A stretch of DNA of 14,005 nt, from assembly GCA_031264975.1 (NCBI GenBank), contig JAISDH010000290.1, forward strand, positions 1-14,005, read 5' to 3'. Under the pieces are notes generated by a model. The model had not been told where the DNA came from. It saw only the letters and a program-made list of their open reading frames with translations, and ran no database searches. Every line of letters starts with the position of its first letter. Within the stretch, counting starts at the first letter, position 1. This DNA is from Bacteroidales bacterium. Its GTDB lineage: Bacteria > Bacteroidota > Bacteroidia > Bacteroidales > WCHB1-69. Both the position numbers and the translations under genes were made by a program. Of the stretch, positions 7,139-14,005 are shown piece after piece.

Positions 7139-10100
7139 ATGGCTTTCAGAAAAGATAATAATTTGAGAAAAGATTTTACAAGAATCACAATAAGTTTGGC
7201 TTCTCCGGAATCAATATTGGAACGTTCAAGAGGAGAAGTAACAAAGCCTGAAACTATTAATTATCGAACATATAAAGCAGAACGAGATGGGCTGTTTTGT
7301 GAACGTATTTTTGGACCTGTAAAGGATTGGGAATGTCATTGTGGAAAATATAAACGAATTCGATATAAAGGAGTAATTTGCGACCATTGCGGCGTCGAAG
7401 TAACGGAACGGAAAGTTCGTAGAGAACGAATGGGACATATACAGTTGGTTATTCCGGTGGCGCATATTTGGTTTTTTAAATCATTGCCGAATCGTTTAGG
7501 CGCATTTGTTGGGTTACCTTCCAAAGTGTTGGAAACAATCATCTATTTTGAAAAATTTGTAGTTATTCAGCCCGGAGCAGCAGAAGAATTGGGAATAAAA
7601 AAATTGGACATGCTTGCCGAAGAAGAATATTTTGAAATAGTAGATAAATTACCCAAAGAAAATGCGCAGTTAGAAGACAGCGACCCTGCTAAGTTCATCG
7701 CAAAAATGGGCGCAGAAGCTGTACAAGAACTTATTGTACGAATAGATATAGATAAAGAATCATACGAGCTTAGAGATAAAGCAAATAATGAAACTTCACA
7801 ACAGCGCAAACAGGATATTCTAAAGCGTTTGCATGTATTTGAAGCCTTTAGAGACAGTAAAAAACGGATTGAAAACAGACCGGAATGGATGATTGTAAGA
7901 GTTATTCCGGTTATTCCTCCTGAATTACGTCCGTTGGTACCTTTAGATGGCGGTCGTTTTGCTACTTCCGATTTGAATGAATTGTATCGTAGAGTAATTG
8001 TTCGTAATAATCGTTTGAAACGATTAATGGACATAAAAGCGCCCGATGTAATCATGCGAAATGAAAAACGTATGTTACAGGAAGCCGTAGATTCTTTGTT
8101 TGATAATTCCAAAAAAACAAACGCATTCAAATCCGAATCCAGACCGTTAAAATCTTTATCCGACAGTTTAAAAGGAAAAGCGGGACGTTTTCGTCAGAAT
8201 CTGTTAGGAAAACGTGTTGACTATTCGGGACGTTCGGTAATTGTAGTAGGTCCTGAATTACGGTTAAACGAATGTGGGCTTCCCAAAGAAATGGCTTCTG
8301 AATTGTTCAAACCGTTTATTATTCGTAAAATGTTAGAACGGGGCGTTGTAAAAACGGTAAAATCTGCAAAGAAAATTGTAGATAGAAAAGACCCTATCGT
8401 TTGGGATATTTTGGAAAATATTTTAAAAGGTCATCCCGTATTATTAAACCGCGCACCTACATTGCACCGTTTAGGTATACAGGCATTTCAACCGAAACTT
8501 GTTGAAGGAAAAGCAATTCGTTTACATCCATTAACCTGTACGGCGTTCAATGCGGATTTTGACGGAGACCAAATGGCGGTTCACGTTCCGCTTGGAAATG
8601 CTGCTATTATAGAAGCGCAAATGTTGATGCTTGCTTCTCATAATATTTTAAATCCTGCAAATGGCGCTCCTGTCACCGTTCCTTCGCAAGATATGGTACT
8701 CGGATTGTACTATATAACGAAGGCATTGAAATCGACGGAAACCATGAAAGTGAAGGGCGAAAATATGATATTTTATTCTCCTGAAGAAGTTATTATCGCT
8801 CATTCGGATAAAAAAATTCATACCAATGCCATTATCAAATGTAAAGTAAATCTAAAAGGCGACGGCAAATTGGTCTTGATTGAAACGACTGTAGGCAGGG
8901 TATTGTTCAATAGAGTTGTTCCTGAAGAATATGGTTACATTGACGAAGTATTGACGAAAAAATCATTGCGTAATATTATCAATGACATATTGAAAAAAAC
9001 AGGTACGGCTAAAACTGCCAAATTCCTTGACGATATAAAGGACTTGGGCTATCAAATGGCATTTGAAGGAGGTTTATCTTTTAATTTGGGGGACGTTATT
9101 ATTCCGGAAGAAAAAAGCGGATTAATAAAAGAAGCCAACGAGCAGGTAGACGAAGTCTTGATGCACTATCGTGGAGGTTTGATTACAGGAACGGAACGTT
9201 ATAACCAGGTAATTGATATATGGACGCATACCAATGCAAAATTAAGTCGTATCCTGTTAAATAAATTATCGCAGGATCGTCAAGGATTCAATCCTGTTTA
9301 TATGATGTTGGATTCTGGAGCGCGTGGTTCTCAAGAACAGATTCGTCAGTTATCCGGTATGCGTGGATTGATGGCAAAACCCATGAAAGCGGGAAGTGTT
9401 GGAGGTGAAATTATAGAAAATCCGATTCTCTCTAATTTTAAAGAAGGTTTATCTGTATTGGAATATTTTATTTCTACACACGGAGCGCGTAAAGGTTTAG
9501 CAGATACGGCGCTGAAAACAGCCGACGCCGGATATTTAACCCGTCGTTTGGTTGACGTCGCACATGACGTTATTATTACGGAAGATGATTGTGGAACTTT
9601 GCGCGGCTTGATAGTTACGGCTTTAAAGAAAGACGACGAAGTAGTAGAATCGTTGTATGATAGAGTGCTCGGAAGAACAACCGTTCACGACGTGTATCAT
9701 CCTGAAACAAACGAACTCATCGTAAAAGCAGGAGATGAACTTAATGAAGATATTAGCCGAAAAATAGAAAATTCGGGAATTGAAGAGTTGGAAATTCGTT
9801 CTATTCTTACCTGCGAATCCAAGCGTGGCGTTTGTGCAAAATGTTATGGTCGTAATTTGGCAACATCCAAAATGGTTCAAATTGGAGAAGCTGTTGGAGT
9901 TATTGCTGCTCAATCTATCGGAGAACCCGGTACTCAGCTTACGCTTCGTACTTTCCACGTTGGAGGGGTTGCCGGCAATTTAAGCGTGCAAACAAATATT
10001 AAAGCGAAAATTTCCGGACTTTTAGGTATTGATGAATTACGTTCTGTTTCAGTTATAAAAGAAGATAAATCAGACAAAAAAACGACAATTCAATGTGAAC

Positions 10101-11434
10101 GGGTCATTGGACGTTCGGCAGAAATGCACATTATTGATAAGTCGACAGGTCTCACTTTGGCAACGGCAAATATACCGTACGGGTCGTTTTTGTATAAGAA
10201 ATCCGGAGATATGGTAGAAAAAGGAGAACTAATCGCGGATTGGGAAGCATTCAATGCCTTGATTATATCCGAAGCTACAGGAAAGGTTCTCTTTGTAGAT
10301 ATTATAGATGCAATTACCTATCGTACGGAAACCGACGAACAAACAGGTATGACGTCCAAAGTGATTATTGAAAGCAGACAGAAAACAAAAAGTCCGTCTA
10401 TCAAGATATTGGATGAATCGGAAAACATCATTAAAGAATATGATATACCGGTAGGTTCTCGTTTGGAAGTAAATGACGGAGATATAATAACAGCCGGCGA
10501 TATTTTGGTGAAAATACCAAGAACGTTTGGAAAAACAGGCGATATTACGGGAGGTTTGCCTCGAGTAACAGAATTATTTGAAGCAAGAAATCCTTCCGAC
10601 CCCGCAGTTGTTTCGGAAATAGACGGCGTTGTTTCATTTAGCAAGAAGTTGAAACGTGGTAACAGAGAGGTTATCATCACTTCTAAAACAGGTGAAGAGA
10701 AAAAATATTTGATTTCTACTTCAAAACAGATTTTAGCACAGGAAAATGACTTTGTGCGAGCCGGAACGCCTCTTTCGGAAGGAGTGTTAACCCCTGCCGA
10801 TATTTTGACGATTCGGGGTCCTATGCAAGTTCAGGAATATATTGTCAATGAAATACAGGAAGTATATCGTTTGCAAGGCGTAAAAATTAATGACAAACAT
10901 TTTGAAGTAATTGTACGCCAAATGATGAGAAAAGTTGAAATAGAAGACCCGGGCGATACTCGTTTTCTGGAAGGAGAATTGATAAATAAAATTGATTTCC
11001 AAGAAGAAAATGATATGATATGGGATAAAAAAGTAATCGTAGAAGAAGGAGATTCGTTTAAATATCAAAAAGGTCAAATTGTAACGGCTCGTGAAGTACG
11101 CGATGAAAATTCAGCATTGAAACGTCAAGACAAAAAAGGTTTGGAGGTAAGAGATGCATTCCCTGCAACAGGAAAACAAGTATTGCAAGGAATAACAAGA
11201 GCGTCTTTGCAAACGCGCAGTTGGATTTCGGCGGCGTCATTCCAGGAAACAACTAAAATATTGACAGAAGCTTCTGTCAGCGCTAAAACAGACAAATTAC
11301 TTGGTTTGAAAGAAAATGTAATTGTCGGTAAGTTGATTCCAAGTGGAACAGGGTTGCGTGCATTTGACAATATCGTTGTAGGTTCAATGGATGAATATAA
11401 AAGCTTAATGGCTTCAAAACATAAACGTAAATAG
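7139..11434 (+). CDS. rpoC: DNA-directed RNA polymerase subunit beta'
   Basis: This is the beta' subunit, which carries the catalytic magnesium of RNA polymerase. The 1431-residue product is full length and uninterrupted. The N-terminal zinc-binding domain has C66, C68, C81 and C84. The catalytic motif NADFDGDQMAVH begins at residue 471, with D473, D475 and D477 as the magnesium ligands. The second zinc site is formed by C818, C892, C899 and C902. The preceding bridge-helix and trigger-loop regions include GARGSQEQIRQLSGMRG, and QSIGEPGTQLTLRTFH belongs to the trigger loop. The start is ATG in AAATAAATCATGG, without a Shine-Dalgarno. The next gene starts 7 nt after the stop, so both are probably cotranscribed. 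Confidence 0.98.
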   Translation: MAFRKDNNLRKDFTRITISLASPESILERSRGEVTKPETINYRTYKAERDGLFCERIFGPVKDWECHCGKYKRIRYKGVICDHCGVEVTERKVRRERMGHIQLVIPVAHIWFFKSLPNRLGAFVGLPSKVLETIIYFEKFVVIQPGAAEELGIKKLDMLAEEEYFEIVDKLPKENAQLEDSDPAKFIAKMGAEAVQELIVRIDIDKESYELRDKANNETSQQRKQDILKRLHVFEAFRDSKKRIENRPEWMIVRVIPVIPPELRPLVPLDGGRFATSDLNELYRRVIVRNNRLKRLMDIKAPDVIMRNEKRMLQEAVDSLFDNSKKTNAFKSESRPLKSLSDSLKGKAGRFRQNLLGKRVDYSGRSVIVVGPELRLNECGLPKEMASELFKPFIIRKMLERGVVKTVKSAKKIVDRKDPIVWDILENILKGHPVLLNRAPTLHRLGIQAFQPKLVEGKAIRLHPLTCTAFNADFDGDQMAVHVPLGNAAIIEAQMLMLASHNILNPANGAPVTVPSQDMVLGLYYITKALKSTETMKVKGENMIFYSPEEVIIAHSDKKIHTNAIIKCKVNLKGDGKLVLIETTVGRVLFNRVVPEEYGYIDEVLTKKSLRNIINDILKKTGTAKTAKFLDDIKDLGYQMAFEGGLSFNLGDVIIPEEKSGLIKEANEQVDEVLMHYRGGLITGTERYNQVIDIWTHTNAKLSRILLNKLSQDRQGFNPVYMMLDSGARGSQEQIRQLSGMRGLMAKPMKAGSVGGEIIENPILSNFKEGLSVLEYFISTHGARKGLADTALKTADAGYLTRRLVDVAHDVIITEDDCGTLRGLIVTALKKDDEVVESLYDRVLGRTTVHDVYHPETNELIVKAGDELNEDISRKIENSGIEELEIRSILTCESKRGVCAKCYGRNLATSKMVQIGEAVGVIAAQSIGEPGTQLTLRTFHVGGVAGNLSVQTNIKAKISGLLGIDELRSVSVIKEDKSDKKTTIQCERVIGRSAEMHIIDKSTGLTLATANIPYGSFLYKKSGDMVEKGELIADWEAFNALIISEATGKVLFVDIIDAITYRTETDEQTGMTSKVIIESRQKTKSPSIKILDESENIIKEYDIPVGSRLEVNDGDIITAGDILVKIPRTFGKTGDITGGLPRVTELFEARNPSDPAVVSEIDGVVSFSKKLKRGNREVIITSKTGEEKKYLISTSKQILAQENDFVRAGTPLSEGVLTPADILTIRGPMQVQEYIVNEIQEVYRLQGVKINDKHFEVIVRQMMRKVEIEDPGDTRFLEGELINKIDFQEENDMIWDKKVIVEEGDSFKYQKGQIVTAREVRDENSALKRQDKKGLEVRDAFPATGKQVLQGITRASLQTRSWISAASFQETTKILTEASVSAKTDKLLGLKENVIVGKLIPSGTGLRAFDNIVVGSMDEYKSLMASKHKRK

Positions 11435-11441
11435 ATAAATT

Positions 11442-11747
11442 ATGGAAGAAGAAAAGAAAATTGATATCGCTCTTAGCGACGAGATTGCGGAAGGTATTTA
11501 TTCTAATTTAGCAATAATTACCCATTCTCATTCGGAATTTGTTCTTGATTTTGTTTCTTTAATGCCGGGGGTTCCTAAAGGAAATGTAAAAGCCCGGCTT
11601 ATTCTCACTCCCCAACATGCAAAACGATTGTTAATGGCATTGGATGAGAATATTAAAAGATTTGAATCTATACATGGGACTATTTCCGATCTTGATCCGA
11701 CACGAGGAATCCCTATCAATATCGGGACGAGTAAAGGAGATGCATAA
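11442..11747 (+). CDS. DUF3467 domain-containing protein, linked to rpoC
   Basis: This small acidic protein of 101 residues has no known biochemical role. It matches the DUF3467 type as I know it: an N-terminal segment with GIYSNLAIITHSHSEFVLDF, a central MPGVPKGNVKARLILTPQHA, and a helical segment KRLLMALDENIKRFE. There is no signal peptide or membrane segment, so it should be cytoplasmic. It starts 7 nt after the rpoC stop and is followed by a hairpin, so it is probably the last gene of the polymerase operon. In Bacteroidota this gene commonly follows rpoC, which suggests, but does not show, a role connected with RNA polymerase or its expression. Confidence 0.85.
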   Translation: MEEEKKIDIALSDEIAEGIYSNLAIITHSHSEFVLDFVSLMPGVPKGNVKARLILTPQHAKRLLMALDENIKRFESIHGTISDLDPTRGIPINIGTSKGDA

Positions 11748-11776
11748 TTATTTTGAAAAAGAAATAAGAATATCTT

Positions 11777-11799
11777 GAAAAAGAGGATGTCTCTTTTTC
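11777..11799 (+). terminator. Weak terminator-like hairpin after the DUF3467 gene
   Basis: A perfect 9-bp inverted repeat, GAAAAAGAG / CTCTTTTTC, has a 5-nt loop (GATGT). It lies between the DUF3467 stop and the next ATG at 11810. The A-rich left arm and T-rich right arm suit an intrinsic terminator, but the stem has few G-C pairs and is followed by TATTACTATAA instead of a clean T run. Partial termination at the end of the polymerase operon is plausible. Confidence 0.4.
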
Positions 11800-11809
11800 T
11801 ATTACTATA

Positions 11810-13093
11810 ATGGAAATATTCATTATATTTTTATTAATCATTTTCAATGGGATATTATCATTGACGGAAATATCCCTGATTTCTTCACGTAGAATTAGGA
11901 TGAACCTTTTGCTGAAAGCAAATAAACGTGGAGCAGATAGGGCATTGTCTTTAATGGACAACCCTGATAGATTTCTTTCGGCGATTCAAGTAGGAATTAC
12001 GTTGATTGGGATTTTAACGGGGGTATACAGTGGAGATACGCTTAGCGTTTATTTACGGGATTGGCTGGTTGTTTTTTTCCCGGAGGTAGCGCAGTATGCC
12101 GGAATAATTGCGAAGGCAGTAGTTGTGTTTACGATAACTTATTTTACAATTGTGTTGGGGGAACTCATTCCAAAACGATTGGCAATGTCTTTTCCTGAAA
12201 CATTATTACGTCGTTTTTCCAGATTCTTAAAGTTGTTTTCTCATCTTTTCTATCCTTTTGTATGGATATTGGAATTTTCTGTTCGATTGGCTATACGTAT
12301 TTTTAATATAAAGCCGTCGGAAGAAAGTAAAATCACAGAAGAGGAAATCCTGGCAGCGGTCAAATTAGGTGCAAGTGAAGGAGAAATTCAAGATGTGGAA
12401 CAGGATATTATTGAACGCGTTTTTGATATAGGAGACCGAGATGTTGCTTCGGTAATGACTTACCGGAGCGAATTAGTCTGTATTGATATCAATGATGATT
12501 TGGAAACAATCCGCTCTGTTGTTTATGAAAATTTACATGGGTATTATCCGGTGATAGATACTCATTTGGATAATCTTATGGGGGTTATTTCTTTAAAAGA
12601 CCTGTTTGGTTGCGTTTCTTTAGGAGAGATTAATATAAAGGATTTAATCAGTTGTCCCGTTTTTTTCCCTGAAACAACAAGCACCTACAAAGCTTTGCAG
12701 CATTTTAAAGAAACTCAACTATACTATGGTTTTGTTATTGATGAATTTGGCGCTTTACAGGGGATGATTACGTCTGTAGACATTATGGAGGCATTGCTTG
12801 GCAGAATGACGCAACCGAATGATGATGAAGAAACCATTGTTGCGCAAGAAGATGGAACATGGATTGTTGACGGGCAATATTCGTTTTATGATTTTTTATC
12901 TTATTTCGATATGGAAGATATGTTCCAGGAATATGACTTTAATACGCTAAGCGGACTTATCCTGGACATAGCCGAACACATTCCTCATGTAGGAGAAATC
13001 ATTATATGGAAGAATTTTAGTTTTGAAATCCTTTGTATGGACACGGCAAGAATTGATAAAGTTTTGGTCGTTATAGTTCCCGATAAAGAATAG
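11810..13093 (+). CDS. CNNM/CBS-domain membrane protein (HlyC/CorC family)
   Basis: This is an inner-membrane protein of the CNNM (DUF21)-CBS-CorC_HlyC type, often labelled hemolysin family although characterised members act in magnesium or cobalt homeostasis. The 427-residue product has the full domain order. The DUF21 membrane domain covers residues 1-165, with hydrophobic segments at about 3-24, 60-78, 97-118 and 140-163 and the conserved GELIPKRLA at 117-125. The linker ITEEEILAAVKLGASEGEI is at 175-193. A CBS pair spans about 212-335, beginning at VMTYRSELV, and a C-terminal CorC_HlyC domain spans about 343-425. Many relatives have MTPR where this one has MTYR. It starts 62 nt after the DUF3467 gene, beyond a hairpin, so it may be a separate unit or a read-through gene. 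The ion transported cannot be told from the sequence. Confidence 0.92.
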   Translation: MEIFIIFLLIIFNGILSLTEISLISSRRIRMNLLLKANKRGADRALSLMDNPDRFLSAIQVGITLIGILTGVYSGDTLSVYLRDWLVVFFPEVAQYAGIIAKAVVVFTITYFTIVLGELIPKRLAMSFPETLLRRFSRFLKLFSHLFYPFVWILEFSVRLAIRIFNIKPSEESKITEEEILAAVKLGASEGEIQDVEQDIIERVFDIGDRDVASVMTYRSELVCIDINDDLETIRSVVYENLHGYYPVIDTHLDNLMGVISLKDLFGCVSLGEINIKDLISCPVFFPETTSTYKALQHFKETQLYYGFVIDEFGALQGMITSVDIMEALLGRMTQPNDDEETIVAQEDGTWIVDGQYSFYDFLSYFDMEDMFQEYDFNTLSGLILDIAEHIPHVGEIIIWKNFSFEILCMDTARIDKVLVVIVPDKE

Positions 13094-13170
13094 GAAAATA
13101 AAAAGAAAAGGTAACGTAACGGTTAATTCGGCAGCAGGCAACAAGCAGCAAGCAACAGGCAGGCAAGCCA

Positions 13171-13200
13171 AGAAGGGCGAAGGCGCGAAGGGGCGAAAGG
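13171..13200. repeat. Degenerate GGCGAAG purine-rich repeat
   Basis: Three imperfect units of about 7-9 nt (GGGCGAA, GGCGCGAA, GGGGCGAA) follow one another directly after the left inverted-repeat arm. The stretch is much richer in G and C than the surrounding genes. I see no coding sense in it. Confidence 0.5.
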
Positions 13201-13229
13201 AAAAGCAGTGGACGAGTGAATAAATTTTA

Positions 13230-13261
13230 ATCCTGTTCATCCTTTAATCCTGTAAATCCTG
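13230..13261. repeat. Degenerate ATCCTG tandem array
   Basis: ATCCT(G) occurs at 13230, 13239, 13247 and 13256, with a period of 8-9 nt, inside the inverted-repeat element. It is followed by ATTCGGACAAAAGAG. From memory, sequences of this ATCCTG-repeat kind, reading SESGFTGLKDEQD on the reverse strand, recur between genes in many Bacteroidota genomes and are often miscalled as ends of small proteins. That recurrence cannot be verified from this window. Confidence 0.6.
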
Positions 13262-13385
13262 ATTCGGACAAAAGAGCATTGCTTGCAACGCCTCTATTAA
13301 TCATATCATTATTCTCATTTTCCGTCTGCCGCTTTTTTTCTCGCAATTTGCCTGCCTGTTGCTTGTTGCTTGCTGCCTGTTGCCG

Positions 13386-13675
13386 TCTTCCCTTTCTCAA
13401 TTTATCACTAATTATTGTTACCGATTTTCTCGCCCTTCGTACAATTTTCTGCGATTTTACTGCCAAATCTCTTACCCACCCGAAATTTTTTAGCCCGAAA
13501 TTGCCCGAAATCGACCTCAAATTGGGTGTTTTTTTTGGGGGCGGAGAAAAAAAATACATGATGAGTATAAAGTTTTTCGTTCACAATGACAGTGGATTAT
13601 GTAGAATCTGATGGGGAAAATGAAGATAAATGAAAAAAAAGTTATACGAATGCGATATATCGTTGAAAAAAGGTG
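13386..13675. other. Non-coding stretch between repeat element and promoter
   Basis: This stretch holds the CCCGAAAT repeats, a T8-G5-C-GGAG-A8 homopolymer block at 13529-13554, and AT-rich sequence. Open frames across it on both strands read through repeats, have no recognisable domain, and lack a credible start context. I see no tRNA, rRNA or convincing terminator in it. Confidence 0.5.
13479..13511. repeat. Three direct copies of CCCGAAAT
   Basis: CCCGAAAT is present at 13479-13486, 13494-13501 and 13504-13511, spaced by 15 and 10 nt. It lies in non-coding sequence after the inverted-repeat element and just before runs of T (13529-13536), G (13537-13541) and A (13547-13554). A function is not apparent. 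Confidence 0.5.
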
Positions 13676-13683
13676 TACATTTG
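13676..13683 (+). promoter_or_regulatory. Candidate Bacteroidota promoter -7 element TACATTTG
   Basis: TACATTTG is an exact match to the TAnnTTTG -7 element used by the primary sigma factor in Bacteroidota, in the context GGTGTACATTTGCAACC. I find no matching TTTG/TTG at the usual distance upstream; the nearest TTG (13663) is too close. It is the only exact match I noticed in the spacers of this window. It points toward the ORF entering the AC repeat, about 115 nt before its first ATG. Confidence 0.5.
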
Positions 13684-13737
13684 CAACCTGAAATTAATGT
13701 TCATTTGAGTTGGAGATTTTAAATATATAAGTATATG

Positions 13738-13756
13738 GTTTTATAGACTATAAAAC
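13738..13756. promoter_or_regulatory. 19-bp palindrome, possible operator
   Basis: GTTTTATAG-A-CTATAAAAC is a perfect 9-bp inverted repeat around one central base. It lies about 55 nt after the TACATTTG box and 42 nt before the first ATG of the edge ORF. The size and symmetry suit a dimeric regulator site. A recombinase crossover site is another option. The stretch is too AT-rich and the spacer too short for a stable RNA hairpin. Confidence 0.45.
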
Positions 13757-13773
13757 ATAATAGCAAAAACTTA

Positions 13774-13797
13774 TTGTCCTGTATTTCTGCAGGACGG
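13774..13797 (+). promoter_or_regulatory. Leader hairpin next to the edge ORF start
   Basis: TTGTCCTG and CAGGACGG pair over 8 bp (six Watson-Crick, two G-U) around an 8-nt loop. The right arm ends directly before ATG 13798. It could influence translation if that ATG is used, or mark where the start is occluded. The nearest T run (13814-13820) is too far away for an intrinsic terminator. Confidence 0.35.

Positions 13798-14005
<208 letters not shown>

Larger units (their letters stand above)
13129..13385. repeat. Composite element bounded by 38-nt inverted repeats
   Basis: The arms 13129-13166 (CGGCAGCAGGCAACAAGCAG, then AAGCAACAGGCAGGCAA after one more C) and 13348-13385 are reverse complements at 35 of 38 positions. 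All three differences are A/G transitions, so two of them remain G-U pairs in + strand RNA. The 181-nt interior holds a GGCGAAG-type repeat and an ATCCTG array. Each arm is itself built from short GCAACA/GCAGCA/GGCA units. No transposase gene or obvious target duplication is seen. It could be a small non-autonomous mobile element, a palindromic intergenic repeat, or two copies of one dispersed repeat in opposite orientation. Confidence 0.7.

Noticed and set aside
7567..8130. 187-codon reverse-strand open frame within rpoC
   Set aside because: It is wholly antisense to conserved RpoC sequence, has no recognisable domain, and arises from the codon use of rpoC.
9780..9983. 67-codon forward open frame in another frame inside rpoC
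   Set aside because: It overlaps the second zinc-binding and trigger-loop region of rpoC, which is intact in its own frame; no independent evidence.
13129..13511. Possible CRISPR array because of several short repeats
   Set aside because: The repeats differ from each other, are short and degenerate, and there are no unique spacers of constant size or cas genes.
13227..13559. 110-codon reverse open frame across the repeats
   Set aside because: It translates the inverted-repeat arm, the ATCCTG array and homopolymers (QQAASNKQQAG, SESGFTGLKD), so it is repeat sequence rather than a gene.
13279..13611. 110-codon forward open frame across the repeats
   Set aside because: Cys/Leu-rich translation of the same repeat DNA, with no start context or domain.

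Overview
The window holds the conserved transcription/translation operon secE-nusG-rplK-rplA-rplJ-rplL-rpoB-rpoC, followed by a DUF3467 gene, a CNNM/CBS-domain membrane protein and about 0.9 kb of repeat-rich, largely non-coding DNA that ends in a long AC dinucleotide tract at the right edge. It looks like a Bacteroidota chromosome, most likely order Bacteroidales. The evidence is the sequence character of RpoB and RpoC (about 1268 and 1431 residues), the DUF3467 gene directly behind rpoC, AT-rich gene starts without clear Shine-Dalgarno sequences, and a TAnnTTTG-type promoter element near the right end. I cannot name a genus. The right edge lies inside a simple repeat, which is where a short-read contig would be expected to break.

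Layout: 35-3094 carries secE, nusG and the ribosomal proteins L11, L1, L10 and L7/L12. All are on the + strand and intact. 3095-3283 is the rplL-rpoB spacer. It holds a long imperfect stem-loop followed by a T run, a candidate attenuator or RNase III site, and a 14-codon upstream ORF ending 4 nt before an apparent TTG start of rpoB. 3284-11434 encodes the two large RNA polymerase subunits with all key motifs present. 11442-11747 is the DUF3467 gene, 7 nt behind rpoC. A 9-bp hairpin separates it from the CNNM/CBS protein at 11810-13093.

The right end (13094-14005) differs in character. It contains a pair of 38-nt inverted repeats rich in GCAACA/GCAGCA units, a GGCGAAG-type purine-rich repeat, a degenerate ATCCTG array, a CCCGAAAT triplet repeat, and homopolymer runs. 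Then comes a cassette that looks like the 5' end of a gene: a TACATTTG -7 box, a 19-bp palindrome, a small hairpin, and an ORF whose hydrophobic N-terminal segment reads into 43 AC units and runs off the window. Only one of the three forward frames is open into the repeat. A phase-variable (contingency) exported-protein gene is the most interesting hypothesis here, but the window ends before it can be tested.

The left part forms one functional unit. SecE is the translocon subunit, NusG couples transcription and translation, L11/L1/L10/L7-L12 build the ribosomal stalk regions, and RpoB/RpoC form the catalytic core of RNA polymerase. The rplL-rpoB hairpin sits where ribosomal protein and polymerase output would need to be set at different levels.
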